Positions 27,467 through 36,908 of a stretch of DNA of 64,000 bases are shown here, in pieces (position 1 is the stretch's first letter; every line of letters starts with the position of its first letter). The translations under genes were made by a program, and so were the position numbers. The notes under the pieces are model-generated. The model saw only the letters and a list, made by a program, of their open reading frames with translations, was not told where the DNA came from and made no database searches. This DNA is from Synechococcus sp. BSA11S. Lineage in GTDB: Bacteria; Cyanobacteriota; Cyanobacteriia; PCC-6307; Cyanobiaceae. The stretch lies in assembly GCF_014224355.1 (NCBI RefSeq), contig NZ_VNWP01000001.1:186001-250000 (forward strand). The letters are read 5' to 3'.

Positions 27467-28564
27467 TCAGCCTGAGCCCTCCTCAGCCAGCTGCTCCAGC
27501 TGGATCTTCTGTTCTTGCGCCACGCAGGCGCCGATCACGTCGGCGAGCTGCCCCTGCAGCACCGGTTCGAGGGCGAAGTTGCGGCCCAGCCGGTGATCGG
27601 TGACCCGGTTGTCCTTGGCGTTGTAGGTGCGGATCTTTTCGCTGCGCTCTCCGCTGCCCACCTGGGCACGGCGGGCGGAACTCTCGGCGGCGGCGGCCTC
27701 TGCCAGTTCCCGCTCCAGAAGCTTCGCCCGCAGGATCTCCAGGGCACGCTCACGGTTCTGCAACTGTGAGCGCTCCTGGGTGCAGAAGACCCTGATGCCA
27801 GTGGGTTTGTGCAGCAGATCCACGGCTGTTTCCACCTTGTTGACGTTCTGCCCGCCGGCGCCGCCTGAGCGGGCCGTACTGATCTCGAGGTCGCCCGGAT
27901 CGAGCTCGACTTCCACCGGATCGGCCTCCGGCATCACCGCCACGGTTGCGGTGGAGGTGTGCACCCGTCCCTGGGACTCTGTCGCGGGCACCCGCTGGAC
28001 CCGATGCACGCCTGCTTCGTACTTGAGCTGGCTGTAGACCCCCTCTCCGCGGATGGCCAGGATCAGTTCCTTGAAGCCGCCCAGGTCGGATTCGGAGGCA
28101 CTCAGCGGCTGCACCCTCCAGCCCAGGGTCTGGGCAAAGCGTTCGTACATCCGTGCCAGATCGCCCGCCCACAGAGCGGCTTCATCCCCCCCGGTGCCGG
28201 CGCGGATTTCCAGCATCACGCTGCGTTCATCGCGGGGGTCCCTGGGGAGCAGGGCAAGGGTGAGCTGCTGCTCGAGCTCGTCGATCTGACCCCCCAGCTC
28301 CCTGAGTTCCTCCTGGATCAGGGCATCCATCTCAGGGTCCCCCTTGCTCTGGCGGGCCAGCTGACGGCTGTCCTCCAGCTGGCCCTGGAGGCTGTGCAGG
28401 TGGCTGAGGCCCGTGGCCAGCGGTTCCAGCCGGGCCCGTTCCTTGGAGAGCCGACGCAATTCGCCGGGGTCGGCCGCCACGGCAGGATCGGCCAGCTGAC
28501 GTTCCAGCACGTGGAAGGTGCGATCGGCAGCCTCAAGGCGCTGACGCAGCAGGGATGGATCCAT
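27467..28564 (-). CDS. prfA: peptide chain release factor 1
   Basis: 365 residues. RF1 reads UAA and UAG and triggers peptide release. The stop-codon motif is PAT (193-195) in [10 protein letters not shown], and GGQ is at 237-239 in [17 protein letters not shown]. The start at 28564 gives [17 protein letters not shown]; an upstream Met at 28588 falls inside a hairpin between rpmE and prfA. It is the last gene of the long ribosomal block, following rpmE. Confidence 0.96.
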   Translation of the reverse strand: MDPSLLRQRLEAADRTFHVLERQLADPAVAADPGELRRLSKERARLEPLATGLSHLHSLQGQLEDSRQLARQSKGDPEMDALIQEELRELGGQIDELEQQLTLALLPRDPRDERSVMLEIRAGTGGDEAALWAGDLARMYERFAQTLGWRVQPLSASESDLGGFKELILAIRGEGVYSQLKYEAGVHRVQRVPATESQGRVHTSTATVAVMPEADPVEVELDPGDLEISTARSGGAGGQNVNKVETAVDLLHKPTGIRVFCTQERSQLQNRERALEILRAKLLERELAEAAAAESSARRAQVGSGERSEKIRTYNAKDNRVTDHRLGRNFALEPVLQGQLADVIGACVAQEQKIQLEQLAEEGSG

Positions 28565-28587
28565 GGGAGCGGGGACCAGACAGCACA

Positions 28588-28615
28588 AAGCCGGACACCC
28601 GTGGGCGTCCGGCTT
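28588..28615 (-). terminator. hairpin between rpmE and prfA
   Basis: On the minus strand a stem GCCGGAC/GTCCGGC (extended by A-T pairs at its base) with a 10-nt loop is followed by TTTG. It sits 25 bp after the rpmE stop and just before the prfA start. It could be a weak terminator or attenuator that lowers read-through into prfA. The T run is short. Confidence 0.5.
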
Positions 28616-28639
28616 CCAAAGCGAACAAACCAGCGGGAA

Positions 28640-28906
28640 TCAGGCCTCGGCCTCGCCCTTCGCTTCTTCGCTGCTGGGCTTGGTGTTGGCGCTCTCGGTA
28701 CTGCCCATGCCGTACTTGCGCATGAAGCGGTCCACGCGCCCCTCGGTGTCGAGGATCTTCTGTGTGCCGGTGTAGAAGGGATGGTTGCCACTCCACACGT
28801 CCACGTGAAGCTCGGGCTGCGTGGAGCCGGTGGTCATCACCACCTCTCCGTTGCAGATCACCTTGGCATCGGGAAACCAGGTGGGATGGATGTCGGCCTT
28901 GGGCAT
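28640..28906 (-). CDS. rpmE: 50S ribosomal protein L31
   Basis: An 88-residue L31, a bridge protein between subunits. MPKADIHPTWFPDAKVICNG is typical, then WSGNHPFYTGTQKILDTEGR. The zinc-type CxxC pattern is absent: only one Cys appears near residue 18, so this is the C- form that does not hold zinc. The C-terminal tail (TKPSSEEAKGEAEA) is acidic. It follows rpsI by 31 bp. Confidence 0.94.
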   Translation of the reverse strand: MPKADIHPTWFPDAKVICNGEVVMTTGSTQPELHVDVWSGNHPFYTGTQKILDTEGRVDRFMRKYGMGSTESANTKPSSEEAKGEAEA

Positions 28907-28937
28907 GGCTGGGTGGGCTGAATGGAGAGGGAAAGGA

Positions 28938-29345
28938 TCAGCGCTTGGAGAACTGGGGCGCTTTACGGGCTTTCTTCAGTCCGTACTTGCGACGCTCCTT
29001 GGCCCGGGGATCACGGCTGAGGTGACCTTCGGTCTTGAGGGGTTTGCGGTTGTCGGGGGAGAGCTCGCAGAGGGCGCGGGCAGCGCCCTGCTTGATCGCA
29101 TCGGCCTGGCCGGTGAGCCCGCCGCCTTTGACGTTGACCAGCAGGTCGTACTCGGCGGAGAGCCCCAGGGTGTCGAGCGGCGACTTGACCGCGCTGAGGT
29201 AACTGGGATTGTAGTTCAGGTAGTTGTCGCCGGGGCGGCCGTTGATCGTGATCGAGCCTGTGCCGGGAACGACACGCACACGGGCTACGGCCGTCTTACG
29301 ACGACCTGTGCCCCAGTAGACGACGCGGTTGGAAGCGGTGCTCAT
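28938..29345 (-). CDS. rpsI: 30S ribosomal protein S9
   Basis: A 135-residue S9, whose C-terminal tail reaches the P-site t[23 protein letters not shown] at the start and the ending [18 protein letters not shown] are family-typical, with the terminal Lys-Arg. The ATG overlaps the rplM stop by four bases (ATGA), giving the usual rplM-rpsI coupling. Confidence 0.97.
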   Translation of the reverse strand: MSTASNRVVYWGTGRRKTAVARVRVVPGTGSITINGRPGDNYLNYNPSYLSAVKSPLDTLGLSAEYDLLVNVKGGGLTGQADAIKQGAARALCELSPDNRKPLKTEGHLSRDPRAKERRKYGLKKARKAPQFSKR

Positions 29346-29794
29346 TGGGCGGTGGCGGAAGGATCGAGGGACAGAACCTGAGGCTGCTGGGCGGCGTGGG
29401 GGTGCTCGGCACCCTTGTACACCTTCAGCTTGCGGAACAACTGTCGGCCGAGGGCGTTGTGGGGAAGCATGCCCTTGATGGCCTTCTCGACAATCCGCTC
29501 GGGCAGGCGCGCCTGAAGAGCGGAGAAGGTTTCAGTCTTCATCCCGCCAGGACGGCCGGAGTGACGGCGGTAGATCTTCTGGCTGGCCTTGTTGCCGCTG
29601 ATGCGGATCTTGTCGGCATTGATGATGACCACGAAGTCACCGGTGTCCAGGTGGGGGGTGAAGGTGGGTTTGTTCTTGCCACGCAGCACGCTGGCCACCT
29701 CACTGGCCAGACGGCCGAGGGTCTGATTCTCGGCATCCACCAGATACCACTGGCGGTCGAGGGAATCGAGAGAGGGAACGGAGGTCTTGTTCAT
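29342..29794 (-). CDS. rplM: 50S ribosomal protein L13
   Basis: A 150-residue L13, an early assembly protein of the large subunit. It has [20 protein letters not shown] near the start and [20 protein letters not shown] later. It is coupled to rpsI by an ATGA overlap. A UUCG-capped hairpin lies about 30 bp upstream, between truA and rplM. Confidence 0.97.
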   Translation of the reverse strand: MNKTSVPSLDSLDRQWYLVDAENQTLGRLASEVASVLRGKNKPTFTPHLDTGDFVVIINADKIRISGNKASQKIYRRHSGRPGGMKTETFSALQARLPERIVEKAIKGMLPHNALGRQLFRKLKVYKGAEHPHAAQQPQVLSLDPSATAQ

Positions 29795-29824
29795 CGCACC
29801 GGCAGGCCGGATCGGAGTAAGGCA

Positions 29825-29840
29825 CCATCCCGAAGGATGG
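29825..29840 (-). promoter_or_regulatory. UUCG tetraloop hairpin in the truA-rplM spacer
   Basis: On the minus strand CCATCC-TTCG-GGATGG makes a 6-bp stem closed by a C(UUCG)G tetraloop, an unusually stable RNA motif. It lies 31 bp before the rplM ATG with no T run. It could be a processing or leader structure; its role is not known. Confidence 0.5.
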
Positions 29841-29908
29841 GGCTGGACAGGGGTGGAAGAGCCGTGCCGGCGGAGAGGCTCCAGCGGCGTGACGCGCAGT
29901 TCCTGAGC

Positions 29909-30847
29909 CTAAACCTTGGCCCATTGGCCCGTCTCCGGGACTCCGCTGGACGTATCCAGTGGCGAGCACGCCTCGTTGCTGTCAGACAGCGGGGGTGGGC
30001 TCAGGGAAGGAAGCTCCGGCGGATCCTGGCATTCCAGCCAGAGCCGCGGTTGGCAATCATACCAGGCTGACAGCGGAAAAGGGGATGTGGGATAGCCAAC
30101 CCGCAGCAGGCAGAGCCCGTGGGCTGGGGCCGCCTCTTTCACCTCCGAGCGGGCACGCCGCCGCCAGCGGTTCTCAAATCCGTCCGGACTCAAGCGCTCC
30201 TCACCCACGGCCACCAACTGGCCCATGATCAGGCGCACCATGCCGTACACAAAACCGCTGGCCTGGATCTCGGCCACGACCAGGTCGCCGTCACGTTCCA
30301 GACTCACGGCCTGCACCTTGGTGCGGGCGTGGGGGCGGCGGCTGCCGGCCCGCTGGTAGGCGCTGAAATCATGGGTGCCGAGCAACCCACGCAGTGCCCG
30401 GGCCATCGCGCCCTCGTTCAGACGCCTCTGGTAGCGGTGCCAGCTCCAGGGGGAGAGGAACAGGTTGGGCCTGCGGCCGTTGTAGAGGGTGTAGCGGTAG
30501 CGGCGGTAACTGGCGGAGAAACAGGCGTGCCAGCTGGAGGGAACCACTGCGGCCGCCCTCACCCGGATGGAGGCGGGCAGCCGGCCGTTGATGGCCGCGG
30601 CCCAGCGCTGGGCGGGGATCGGTCCGCTCGCCTCAAAATGCACCACCTGGCCGGCCGCATGCACTCCGCTGTCGGTCCGTCCGGCGGCCATGGCCCGCAT
30701 CGGCCGGTGCGGATCAAGGTGGGCCAGGGCCTGCTCCAGGGTCTCCTGCACACTCAGCTGCCCCGGCTGGCGCTGCCATCCACAGAAGGGATACCCCTCG
30801 TACTGCAGACAGAGGGCGATTCGACGAATCCCCTCATGCGTGGACAA
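29909..30847 (-). CDS. truA: tRNA pseudouridine synthase A
   Basis: A 312-residue TruA, which makes pseudouridine at positions 38-40 of tRNA anticodon arms. The catalytic Asp is in [20 protein letters not shown] (about residue 58). [16 protein letters not shown] and [20 protein letters not shown] follow as expected. The C-terminal 50 residues, Pro/Ser-rich, extend past the usual end. It sits between rplQ and rplM, a conserved position in cyanobacteria. Confidence 0.95.
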   Translation of the reverse strand: MSTHEGIRRIALCLQYEGYPFCGWQRQPGQLSVQETLEQALAHLDPHRPMRAMAAGRTDSGVHAAGQVVHFEASGPIPAQRWAAAINGRLPASIRVRAAAVVPSSWHACFSASYRRYRYTLYNGRRPNLFLSPWSWHRYQRRLNEGAMARALRGLLGTHDFSAYQRAGSRRPHARTKVQAVSLERDGDLVVAEIQASGFVYGMVRLIMGQLVAVGEERLSPDGFENRWRRRARSEVKEAAPAHGLCLLRVGYPTSPFPLSAWYDCQPRLWLECQDPPELPSLSPPPLSDSNEACSPLDTSSGVPETGQWAKV

Positions 30848-30876
30848 CAGGGATGCTGGAGCGAAGTCGTGGGGCG

Positions 30877-31227
30877 TCAGACCAGCTCGATGATGGCCAT
30901 TTCGGCGTTGTCACCCCGGCGGGGGACAGTACGGATGATCCGGGTGTAGCCGCCGCTGCGCTCGCCGTAGCGCTCCTGCGCCTTGTCAAACAGGGAGTGA
31001 ACCAGCTGCTTGTCGAAGATGTAGCCAATGGCCCGCCGACGGGCGGCCAGGCTGCCGTCCTTGGCCAGGGTGATCATCCGCTCCGCCTCATCACGCAGGG
31101 CCTTGGCGCGAGCCTTGGTGGTGGTGACACGGCCCTCGCGGATCAACTGGGTGGTGAGGCCCCGCAGGAGGGCTTTGCGTTGGTCGGCGGGACGTCCGAG
31201 CAGGGGGACGCGGCACTGGTGTCGCAT
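30877..31227 (-). CDS. rplQ: 50S ribosomal protein L17
   Basis: A 116-residue L17, located near the exit tunnel. [20 protein letters not shown] and [20 protein letters not shown] are typical, with [20 protein letters not shown] near the end. It follows rpoA by 41 bp, the standard alpha-operon order. Confidence 0.96.
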   Translation of the reverse strand: MRHQCRVPLLGRPADQRKALLRGLTTQLIREGRVTTTKARAKALRDEAERMITLAKDGSLAARRRAIGYIFDKQLVHSLFDKAQERYGERSGGYTRIIRTVPRRGDNAEMAIIELV

Positions 31228-31268
31228 GGTTCCGGGAGAGGAAAGGAAAAGGGAGGAAACGGTGCCGC

Positions 31269-32207
31269 TCAGGCAGTGGTCCGGCTCTGGGGCAGGGAGA
31301 TGCCGATGCGCTCCAGCGCTTCGATCACCTCATCAGCCGATTTGGAGCCGAAGTTCTTGATCTCGAGGAGGTCCTCGTAGCTGAAGCCCATCAGGTCGGA
31401 GACCGAATTGACCTGCGCACGCTTGAGGCAGTTGTAGGCCCGCACCGAGAGGTTCAGCTCCTCCAGGGGGATCTGGCTTTCAGCCGATGGCTCTGGCTCG
31501 AGGCCAGGCTCCTCGACCATGGTCAGGCTGGCCAGGGGCTGGAACAGGGCAATCAGCTGATTGGCCGCCTGGGCCATGGCGTCATCGGGAGTGATCGAGC
31601 CACTGGTGACGATCTCCAGGCGCAGGCGTTCCCGGGCCGAACCGCCTTCGCCAACAGCTGTTTCGTCGACCGTGTAGTTCACCCGTCGAACGGGCATGAA
31701 CACGGCATCGATCTGCAGCAGGTCGATGGCGCTGGTGTCTTCATGGTGGCGATCCACCGGCCGGTAGCCGACCCCACGCTCCACGTGCACCTCAAGCTCC
31801 AGGGAGTGACCTTCGGCCACAGTGGCGATCGGGCGATCGAAATCAATCACCTGAACCTGGGAGGAGAACTGAAGATCACCTGCCGAGACGCTGGCTGGAC
31901 CATTGACCACCAAGCGGCCGATCTCGAGGTCGCGGTTTCGGCTGTTGACCACGACTTCCTTGCAGTTCAGCAGGATGTCGAGGACGTCTTCACGAACGCC
32001 GGGGATGGTGGCGTACTCATGGTTGACCCCGGCGATGCGCACGGCAGTGATGGCACTGCCTTCCATGCCGCCCATCAGAACCCGGCGCAGGGCGTTCCCC
32101 AGGGTGATGGCTTGGCCGCGGTCGAGAGGCCCGATCACGAACACACCGGTCTGGGAGCGGTCGTCGGCGATGGAATGCTCGACCCGATCGATCTGATACT
32201 GATGCAC
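31269..32207 (-). CDS. rpoA: RNA polymerase alpha subunit
   Basis: 312 residues. The N-terminal domain (about 1-230) directs dimerisation and core assembly; it has [18 protein letters not shown] and [21 protein letters not shown] short acidic linker follows, then the C-terminal domain (about 245-312) with [19 protein letters not shown], which binds UP-element DNA and activators. Length is normal. It lies between rpsK and rplQ. Confidence 0.97.
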   Translation of the reverse strand: MHQYQIDRVEHSIADDRSQTGVFVIGPLDRGQAITLGNALRRVLMGGMEGSAITAVRIAGVNHEYATIPGVREDVLDILLNCKEVVVNSRNRDLEIGRLVVNGPASVSAGDLQFSSQVQVIDFDRPIATVAEGHSLELEVHVERGVGYRPVDRHHEDTSAIDLLQIDAVFMPVRRVNYTVDETAVGEGGSARERLRLEIVTSGSITPDDAMAQAANQLIALFQPLASLTMVEEPGLEPEPSAESQIPLEELNLSVRAYNCLKRAQVNSVSDLMGFSYEDLLEIKNFGSKSADEVIEALERIGISLPQSRTTA

Positions 32208-32257
32208 GGCCTGATGGTGGTGAGGAGGAACGCCGGGAGGCGGTTGGAAGCGGGGAT

Positions 32258-32650
32258 TCAGACCCGGCGACGCTTGGAGCGGCGGCAGCCGTTGTGGGGC
32301 AGGGGGGTGACATCCCGGATCAGGGTGATCTCGAGTCCGGCCACCTGCAGGGCACGGATGGCGGTTTCACGCCCGGAGCCGGGGCCACGGACCAGTACTT
32401 CGATCTGGCGCATGCCTTGCTCCAGGGCCCGGCGGCCGGCGGCCTCGGCAGCCGTCTGGGCGGCGAAGGGGGTGCCCTTGCGGGCTCCCTTGAAGCCGCT
32501 GGCCCCGGCCGACGACCAGGAGATCACCTCACCGGCGGTGTCGGTGATCGACACGATCGTGTTGTTGAAGGTGCTCTGGATGTGTGCCACGCCGTTGGGC
32601 ACGTTGCGCTTGGTCTTTTTTGCGCCGGTTTTCTTGGCTGGCTTCGCCAT
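32258..32650 (-). CDS. rpsK: 30S ribosomal protein S11
   Basis: A 130-residue S11 of the platform region. [20 protein letters not shown] and the C-terminal [18 protein letters not shown] are diagnostic. The basic N-terminus ([17 protein letters not shown]) is usual. It is 66 bp after rpsM and 50 bp before rpoA. Confidence 0.97.
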   Translation of the reverse strand: MAKPAKKTGAKKTKRNVPNGVAHIQSTFNNTIVSITDTAGEVISWSSAGASGFKGARKGTPFAAQTAAEAAGRRALEQGMRQIEVLVRGPGSGRETAIRALQVAGLEITLIRDVTPLPHNGCRRSKRRRV

Positions 32651-32716
32651 GGACGGGGGCCTGGTGGGGTGAGGTGGTGAGGGATCTGACCGCCGTGGTG
32701 GGGTCGGACGGGAGAG

Positions 32717-33082
32717 TTACTTCTTCTTGCCGGCCACGGTCTTGCGGGCGCCGCGGCGGGTACGGGCATTGGTGCGGGTGCGTTGGCCACGCACGGGCAG
32801 GCCCATACGGTGACGGCGACCCCTCAGGCAGCCGATGTCCTGGAGGCGCTTGAGGGCCATGCCCTCCTGACGACGCAGGTCGCCCTCGAGGGTGAAACTT
32901 TCGGTGGCAGCCCGCAGTTTCTGGACATCAGCGTCTTCGAGGTCCTTGACGCGGGTGTCGGGGTTGACGCCGGCTTTGGCCAGGATTTTCTGGGCACGGG
33001 TGAGCCCGATCCCGTAGACGTACGTGAGAGAAATCTCGACCCTCTTGTCACGAGGGATATCGACACCGGCAATCCGAGCCAC
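32717..33082 (-). CDS. rpsM: 30S ribosomal protein S13
   Basis: A 121-residue S13 of the 30S head that contacts the P-site t[43 protein letters not shown] and the basic C-terminal [20 protein letters not shown] are typical. A 16-bp hairpin element lies in the 94-bp spacer between it and rpmJ. Confidence 0.97.
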   Translation of the reverse strand: MARIAGVDIPRDKRVEISLTYVYGIGLTRAQKILAKAGVNPDTRVKDLEDADVQKLRAATESFTLEGDLRRQEGMALKRLQDIGCLRGRRHRMGLPVRGQRTRTNARTRRGARKTVAGKKK

Positions 33083-33136
33083 GAAGAAAACGATTCAGTA
33101 GGGCAGAGGGAGCCCGGCCGTTGAAGGCAGGGCGGT

Positions 33137-33152
33137 GTGCCCGAAGGGGCAC
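33137..33152 (-). promoter_or_regulatory. hairpin in the rpmJ-rpsM spacer
   Basis: GTGCCC-CTTC-GGGCAC on the minus strand makes a perfect 6-bp stem with a 4-nt loop, about 25 bp after the rpmJ stop. No T run follows. It may be an RNA-processing or translational-control element of the alpha cluster; this is inference. Confidence 0.4.
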
Positions 33153-33176
33153 TGGGAAAGAAGAGCTCGGCTCAGG

Positions 33177-33290
33177 TCAGCCCTGACGTTGCTTGTGCTT
33201 GGGGTTGGTGCAGATCACCATCACCCGGCCGTGGCGACGAATCACTCGGCACTTCTCACACATCTTCTTGACTGAGGCACGCACCTTCAT
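33177..33290 (-). CDS. rpmJ: 50S ribosomal protein L36
   Basis: A 37-residue L36, too short for ordinary gene calling but unmistakable: [20 protein letters not shown] at the start, then [15 protein letters not shown]. Cys11, Cys14, Cys27 and His32 form the zinc site. It lies between adk and rpsM, its normal place. Confidence 0.97.
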   Translation of the reverse strand: MKVRASVKKMCEKCRVIRRHGRVMVICTNPKHKQRQG

Positions 33291-33335
33291 GGGCGGCGGC
33301 TCTCCATTTTGCAAACAGCTACCGTATCACAAGGG

Positions 33336-33884
33336 TCAACCCAGGATGCTGCTGATTCTGGAGGCCACCGCCTCCACCGATCCTTCGGCCTCCACCTCCC
33401 GGATCAGGCCCAGGTTGCGGTAGAAGGCGATCAAGGGCGCGGTCTGCTCACGATAGACCTCCAGACGGTGGCGGATCACCGCTTCGTTGTCGTCCTCGCG
33501 GCCTCGGCTGAGCAGGCGCTGCAGAAGGATTCCGTCGTCGAGCTGGAGCAGGATCACGTGCTGGATCGGCTTCTGCAGTTCGTCGAGCAGCTCGCCGAGG
33601 GCTTCGGCCTGGGCCAGGTTGCGGGGAAAGCCATCCAGCAGCCAGCCACCGTCATGGCCGAGCAGGCGGGCCCGCACGATCGCCAGCACAAGTGCGTCGC
33701 TCACCAGCTCACCCCGTGACATCACGGCCTGGGCTTCGGCTCCCAGCTCCGTTCCCGCCTGCACTTCCGCCCGCAGCAGGTCGCCTGTGGAGAGGTGGAG
33801 CAGCTGGCGACCTTCGGCCAGCTGCTGGGCCTGGGTGCCCTTGCCGGCGCCGGGGGGGCCGAGGAAGAGAAGACGGTCGGACAT
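33336..33884 (-). CDS. adk: adenylate kinase
   Basis: A 182-residue short-form adenylate kinase that interconverts ATP + AMP and 2 ADP. The P-loop is FLGPPGAGKGTQAQ (about residues 7-20). STGDLLRAEVQAGTELG forms the AMP site and GWLLDGFPRNLAQAEAL is the family signature. The long LID insertion is missing, as usual for this class. It sits between secY and rpmJ. Confidence 0.96.
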   Translation of the reverse strand: MSDRLLFLGPPGAGKGTQAQQLAEGRQLLHLSTGDLLRAEVQAGTELGAEAQAVMSRGELVSDALVLAIVRARLLGHDGGWLLDGFPRNLAQAEALGELLDELQKPIQHVILLQLDDGILLQRLLSRGREDDNEAVIRHRLEVYREQTAPLIAFYRNLGLIREVEAEGSVEAVASRISSILG

Positions 33885-33929
33885 GACGGGTGAGGGCGTC
33901 TGGGAATGGCGGCCAGGGGCTGGAGGAGA

Positions 33930-35246
33930 TCACTCCCGCACCATGCCCTCATAGCGCTGGGAGATCACGTAGGTCTGCACCTGTTTGGCGGTGTCGATGG
34001 CGACACCGACCAGAATCAGCAGGGAGGTGGCACCCAGACCCTGGAAGGTGCGCACCTGGGTGGCTCCTTCCACGGCGGAGGGAATGATCGCCACCGCCCC
34101 CAGGAAGAGACCACCCAGCAGGGTCAGTCGGTTCTGCACACCGCTGAGGTACTGGGCGGTGGCGGAGCCTGGCCTGACACCGGGAATGGCCACACCCCCT
34201 CGCTTGAGGTTGGTGGCGATGTCGATCGGATTGATCGTGAGCGAGGCATAGAAGAGGGAGAAGCCACAGATCAGCGCAAAGAAGATCAGGGCATAGAGCC
34301 AGGGGGTGCTGCTGTTGGGGTTGAGGTAACCGGCCAGCTGGATCAGCCAGGGAGCCCTGGTGATGTTGGCGATGGTCAGGGGCAGGAAGACGACAGCGGA
34401 AGCGAAGATGATGGGCATCACGCCACCGGCGTTCAGCTTGAGCGGCAGGTAGCTCTGGCGACTGGCGAGAGCCGCCTGGCCTGCCTGACGCTTGGCGCTC
34501 ACGATCGGGATGCGCCGGCTGCCCTCCTGCACGAAGATGATCCCCACGATCGTGACCAGGAAGATCAGGACGAGCACCACGATGCCGCCGATGGTGGCCC
34601 GGTCACCACTCTCGGCGAGCTTCACGGTGGAGCCGAGCGCCCTCGGCAGGGTGGCCACGATGTTCACGAAGATCACCAGCGAGGCGCCTTGGCCGATCCC
34701 CCGCTCGGTGATCACTTCACTGATCCACATCACCACCATCGCGCCGGTGACGAGCGCCAGGGTGGTCTGGATCACGAACACCGGTACCGGAATGCCGGGG
34801 AGGGCGTACTGGCGAAGGATCAGGGCAAAGACGGTGCTCTGAAGAAGGCCCCAGCCCAGGGCCACATAACGGGTGATCTGGGCGATCTTGCGTCTCCCGG
34901 CTTCCCCTTCGTTCTTCTGGAGATCCTCCAGTTGGGGCAGGGCGGCTGTAAGCAGCTGCAGGATGATCGATGCGTTGATGAACGGCAGGATCCCGAGGGC
35001 GAACACCCCGAGGGTGGAGATCCCTCCGCCGGTGAAGATGTCGAGGAAGCCGATCAGCTGGCCACCCTGCTGAATGAACTGCTGAAAGGCCACCCGATCG
35101 ATGCCCGGCACGGGGATGTAGATCCCCAGACGCACAAGCAACAGCAAGCCAAGGGTGGTGAGGACCCGATCCCTCAGTCCCTTGGACTGGACCACCTGGG
35201 TGAGGATTTCCGCGGCACTGGGGTTGCGGCCCCGGCTGACGAGCAT
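33930..35246 (-). CDS. secY: protein translocase subunit SecY
   Basis: 438 residues with ten membrane helices, forming the core of the SecYEG channel for protein export and thylakoid insertion. The start MLVSRGRNPSAAEILTQVVQ at 35246 is preferred over an upstream Met that adds 34 atypical residues. GIYIPVPGIDR and GINPIDIATNLKRGG-like segments are present (as LTINPIDIATNLKRGGVAIP). It lies after rplO in the spc cluster, separated by a 133-bp spacer with a strong hairpin. Confidence 0.97.
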   Translation of the reverse strand: MLVSRGRNPSAAEILTQVVQSKGLRDRVLTTLGLLLLVRLGIYIPVPGIDRVAFQQFIQQGGQLIGFLDIFTGGGISTLGVFALGILPFINASIILQLLTAALPQLEDLQKNEGEAGRRKIAQITRYVALGWGLLQSTVFALILRQYALPGIPVPVFVIQTTLALVTGAMVVMWISEVITERGIGQGASLVIFVNIVATLPRALGSTVKLAESGDRATIGGIVVLVLIFLVTIVGIIFVQEGSRRIPIVSAKRQAGQAALASRQSYLPLKLNAGGVMPIIFASAVVFLPLTIANITRAPWLIQLAGYLNPNSSTPWLYALIFFALICGFSLFYASLTINPIDIATNLKRGGVAIPGVRPGSATAQYLSGVQNRLTLLGGLFLGAVAIIPSAVEGATQVRTFQGLGATSLLILVGVAIDTAKQVQTYVISQRYEGMVRE

Positions 35247-35296
35247 GGCGAGAAGGGATGAGGGACGGGCTTGCGAAACGGGAGCTGCTATGGCAA

Positions 35297-35333
35297 AGCC
35301 GCCTGCACGGCCAAGGGGCGGCGGCAGGCGGCT
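35297..35333 (-). terminator. strong hairpin in the rplO-secY spacer (possible attenuator)
   Basis: A perfect 10-bp stem, AGCCGCCTGC with GCAGGCGGCT, encloses a 17-nt loop; on the minus strand it ends in TTTGCC. It sits about midway in the 133-bp gap between rplO and secY. The short T run makes full termination unlikely; partial attenuation or a processing site is possible. Confidence 0.5.
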
Positions 35334-35379
35334 GGTTGCCCGGCGCACCCCTGAAGAGCAGGGGGCGGACCGTGACCGA

Positions 35380-35832
35380 TCAGTCGATCAGCTCGCAGCT
35401 GCCACCTGCTGCCTCGATCTTGGCGCGAGCCGAGGCGGTGAAGGCGGCCGCCTCGACAGTCAGCTTCACATCCAGATCACCGCTGCCGAGGATTTTCAGC
35501 GGATGCTTGGGGCTGGTGACCAGACCGGAAGCCACGAGGGTGTCGAGGTTGACGGTGCTGCCGGCCTTGAGCCCAGAGAGCTTGGCCACGTTCAGCACGG
35601 TGAAGTGCCGGGGGTTGACCAGGGGGAAATGCTTGAGCTTCGGAATCCTGCGGTAGAGAGGCATCTGGCCGCCTTCAAAGCCTGGACGGGTGGGTCGGCC
35701 CGAGCGGGACTTCTGGCCGCGCATGCCGAACCCGCAGCTGGCGCCCTGGCCGGCGGCGATGCCGCGGCCTTTGCGCAGTTTGCGACGACGGGCACCGGTC
35801 TGGGGGGTGAGGGTGCTGAGAGAGAGGGTCAT
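35380..35832 (-). CDS. rplO: 50S ribosomal protein L15
   Basis: A 150-residue L15, a late large-subunit assembly protein. [20 protein letters not shown] and [20 protein letters not shown] are the conserved Gly/Arg-rich N-terminal part. It starts 5 bp after rpsE. No rpmD (L30) lies between rpsE and rplO, as in other cyanobacteria. Confidence 0.97.
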   Translation of the reverse strand: MTLSLSTLTPQTGARRRKLRKGRGIAAGQGASCGFGMRGQKSRSGRPTRPGFEGGQMPLYRRIPKLKHFPLVNPRHFTVLNVAKLSGLKAGSTVNLDTLVASGLVTSPKHPLKILGSGDLDVKLTVEAAAFTASARAKIEAAGGSCELID

Positions 35833-35837
35833 GGGGC

Positions 35838-36497
35838 TCAGGAGTAGATCTGCTCGAGGGAGATGCCCCGTTCCTTGGCCGTCTCCTTGTGGGTGCGCAG
35901 AGACTGCAGCGCCTGAATGGTGGCGCGGGCATTGTTGAGGGGAGTCTTGCTGCCCAGGCGTTTGGCCAGCACATTCTTGATCCCGGCCAGCTCGAGCACG
36001 GTACGGATCGAGCCGCCCGCGATCACGCCGGTGCCTGGGGCCGCCGGGCGCATCAGGATGCTGGCGGCACCGTCGACGCCATGGCCGTCGGTGGGGATGG
36101 AGCTGGTGCGGGTCAGGGGAACCTTCACCAGGTGCTTCTTCCCATCGGCGACGCCCTTGCGCACGGCGCCGATCACATCACCCGCCTTGCCGACGCCCAC
36201 ACCCACCTGGCCGCGTTCGTTACCGACCACGACGATGGCGCGAAAGCTCATCTTCTTGCCGCCTTTGACGGTCTTGGAGACACGGCGGATCTGCACCACC
36301 CGCTCCTGCCATTCGGAGTCGCGCTCCTGGCCGCGGCGGTTGTCGCCCCGGCGTCCGCCGCCGCCACGGCGGTCACCACCACCGCCACCACGGTTGCCGC
36401 CACCTCGGCGTTCCTGCTGAGCTTCGGCAGCAGCGGGAACTCCGACGGCCGCGGATGGCACGTCGCTGGATTTGGTCTGTTCGTTGGTTTCGGTCAT
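35838..36497 (-). CDS. rpsE: 30S ribosomal protein S5 with Gly/Arg-rich N-terminus
   Basis: 219 residues. The S5 body (about 55-219) has [20 protein letters not shown] and GRVVAVGD-equivalent [20 protein letters not shown], then the C-terminal [20 protein letters not shown]. The first 55 residues are an extension: Ser/Ala-rich, then Gly/Arg-rich ([20 protein letters not shown]). The start at 36497, [19 protein letters not shown], is preferred because a longer frame upstream reads through rplR. S5 aids mRNA unwinding and fidelity. Confidence 0.96.
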   Translation of the reverse strand: MTETNEQTKSSDVPSAAVGVPAAAEAQQERRGGGNRGGGGGDRRGGGGRRGDNRRGQERDSEWQERVVQIRRVSKTVKGGKKMSFRAIVVVGNERGQVGVGVGKAGDVIGAVRKGVADGKKHLVKVPLTRTSSIPTDGHGVDGAASILMRPAAPGTGVIAGGSIRTVLELAGIKNVLAKRLGSKTPLNNARATIQALQSLRTHKETAKERGISLEQIYS

Positions 36498-36510
36498 GGT
36501 TGGAGGCGGT

Positions 36511-36876
36511 TCAGAACTGAAGGCCCGCTTCCCGGGCGGCATCGGCGAGGGCCTTGACCCGGCCGTGGTACAGGTTGCCACCGCGGTCGAAGACCACCTG
36601 CTGGATTCCCTTGGCAATGGCGCGGGTGGCCAGCAGCTGGCCCACGGCGACGGAGGCGTCGCGGGTGGCACTCGACTCGAGGCTGGTGCGCAGATCCTTG
36701 TCGAGGGTCGAGGCTGCACAGAGGGTGGCCTGGGCCGCGTCGTCGATGACCTGGGCGTAGATGTGGTTGTTGGAGCGGAACACGGCCAGGCGAGGACGAT
36801 CGGCGGTTCCGTTGAGATGGCGACGCAGACGGCGGTGACGCTTCTGGGTCTGCTGTTTTCTGGAAAGGGTGGACAT
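36511..36876 (-). CDS. rplR: 50S ribosomal protein L18
   Basis: A 121-residue L18 that binds 5S rRNA in the central protuberance. [20 protein letters not shown] is the basic N-terminal 5S-binding part; [20 protein letters not shown] and the final [17 protein letters not shown] are typical. It lies between rplF and rpsE. Confidence 0.97.
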   Translation of the reverse strand: MSTLSRKQQTQKRHRRLRRHLNGTADRPRLAVFRSNNHIYAQVIDDAAQATLCAASTLDKDLRTSLESSATRDASVAVGQLLATRAIAKGIQQVVFDRGGNLYHGRVKALADAAREAGLQF

Positions 36877-36908
36877 GGCAGTACAGGGTGGGAACGCTCA
36901 GGCAGGCC

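Noticed and set aside
36498-36719. Upstream extension of rpsE
   Set aside because: It lies inside rplR and reads as a shadow of it.
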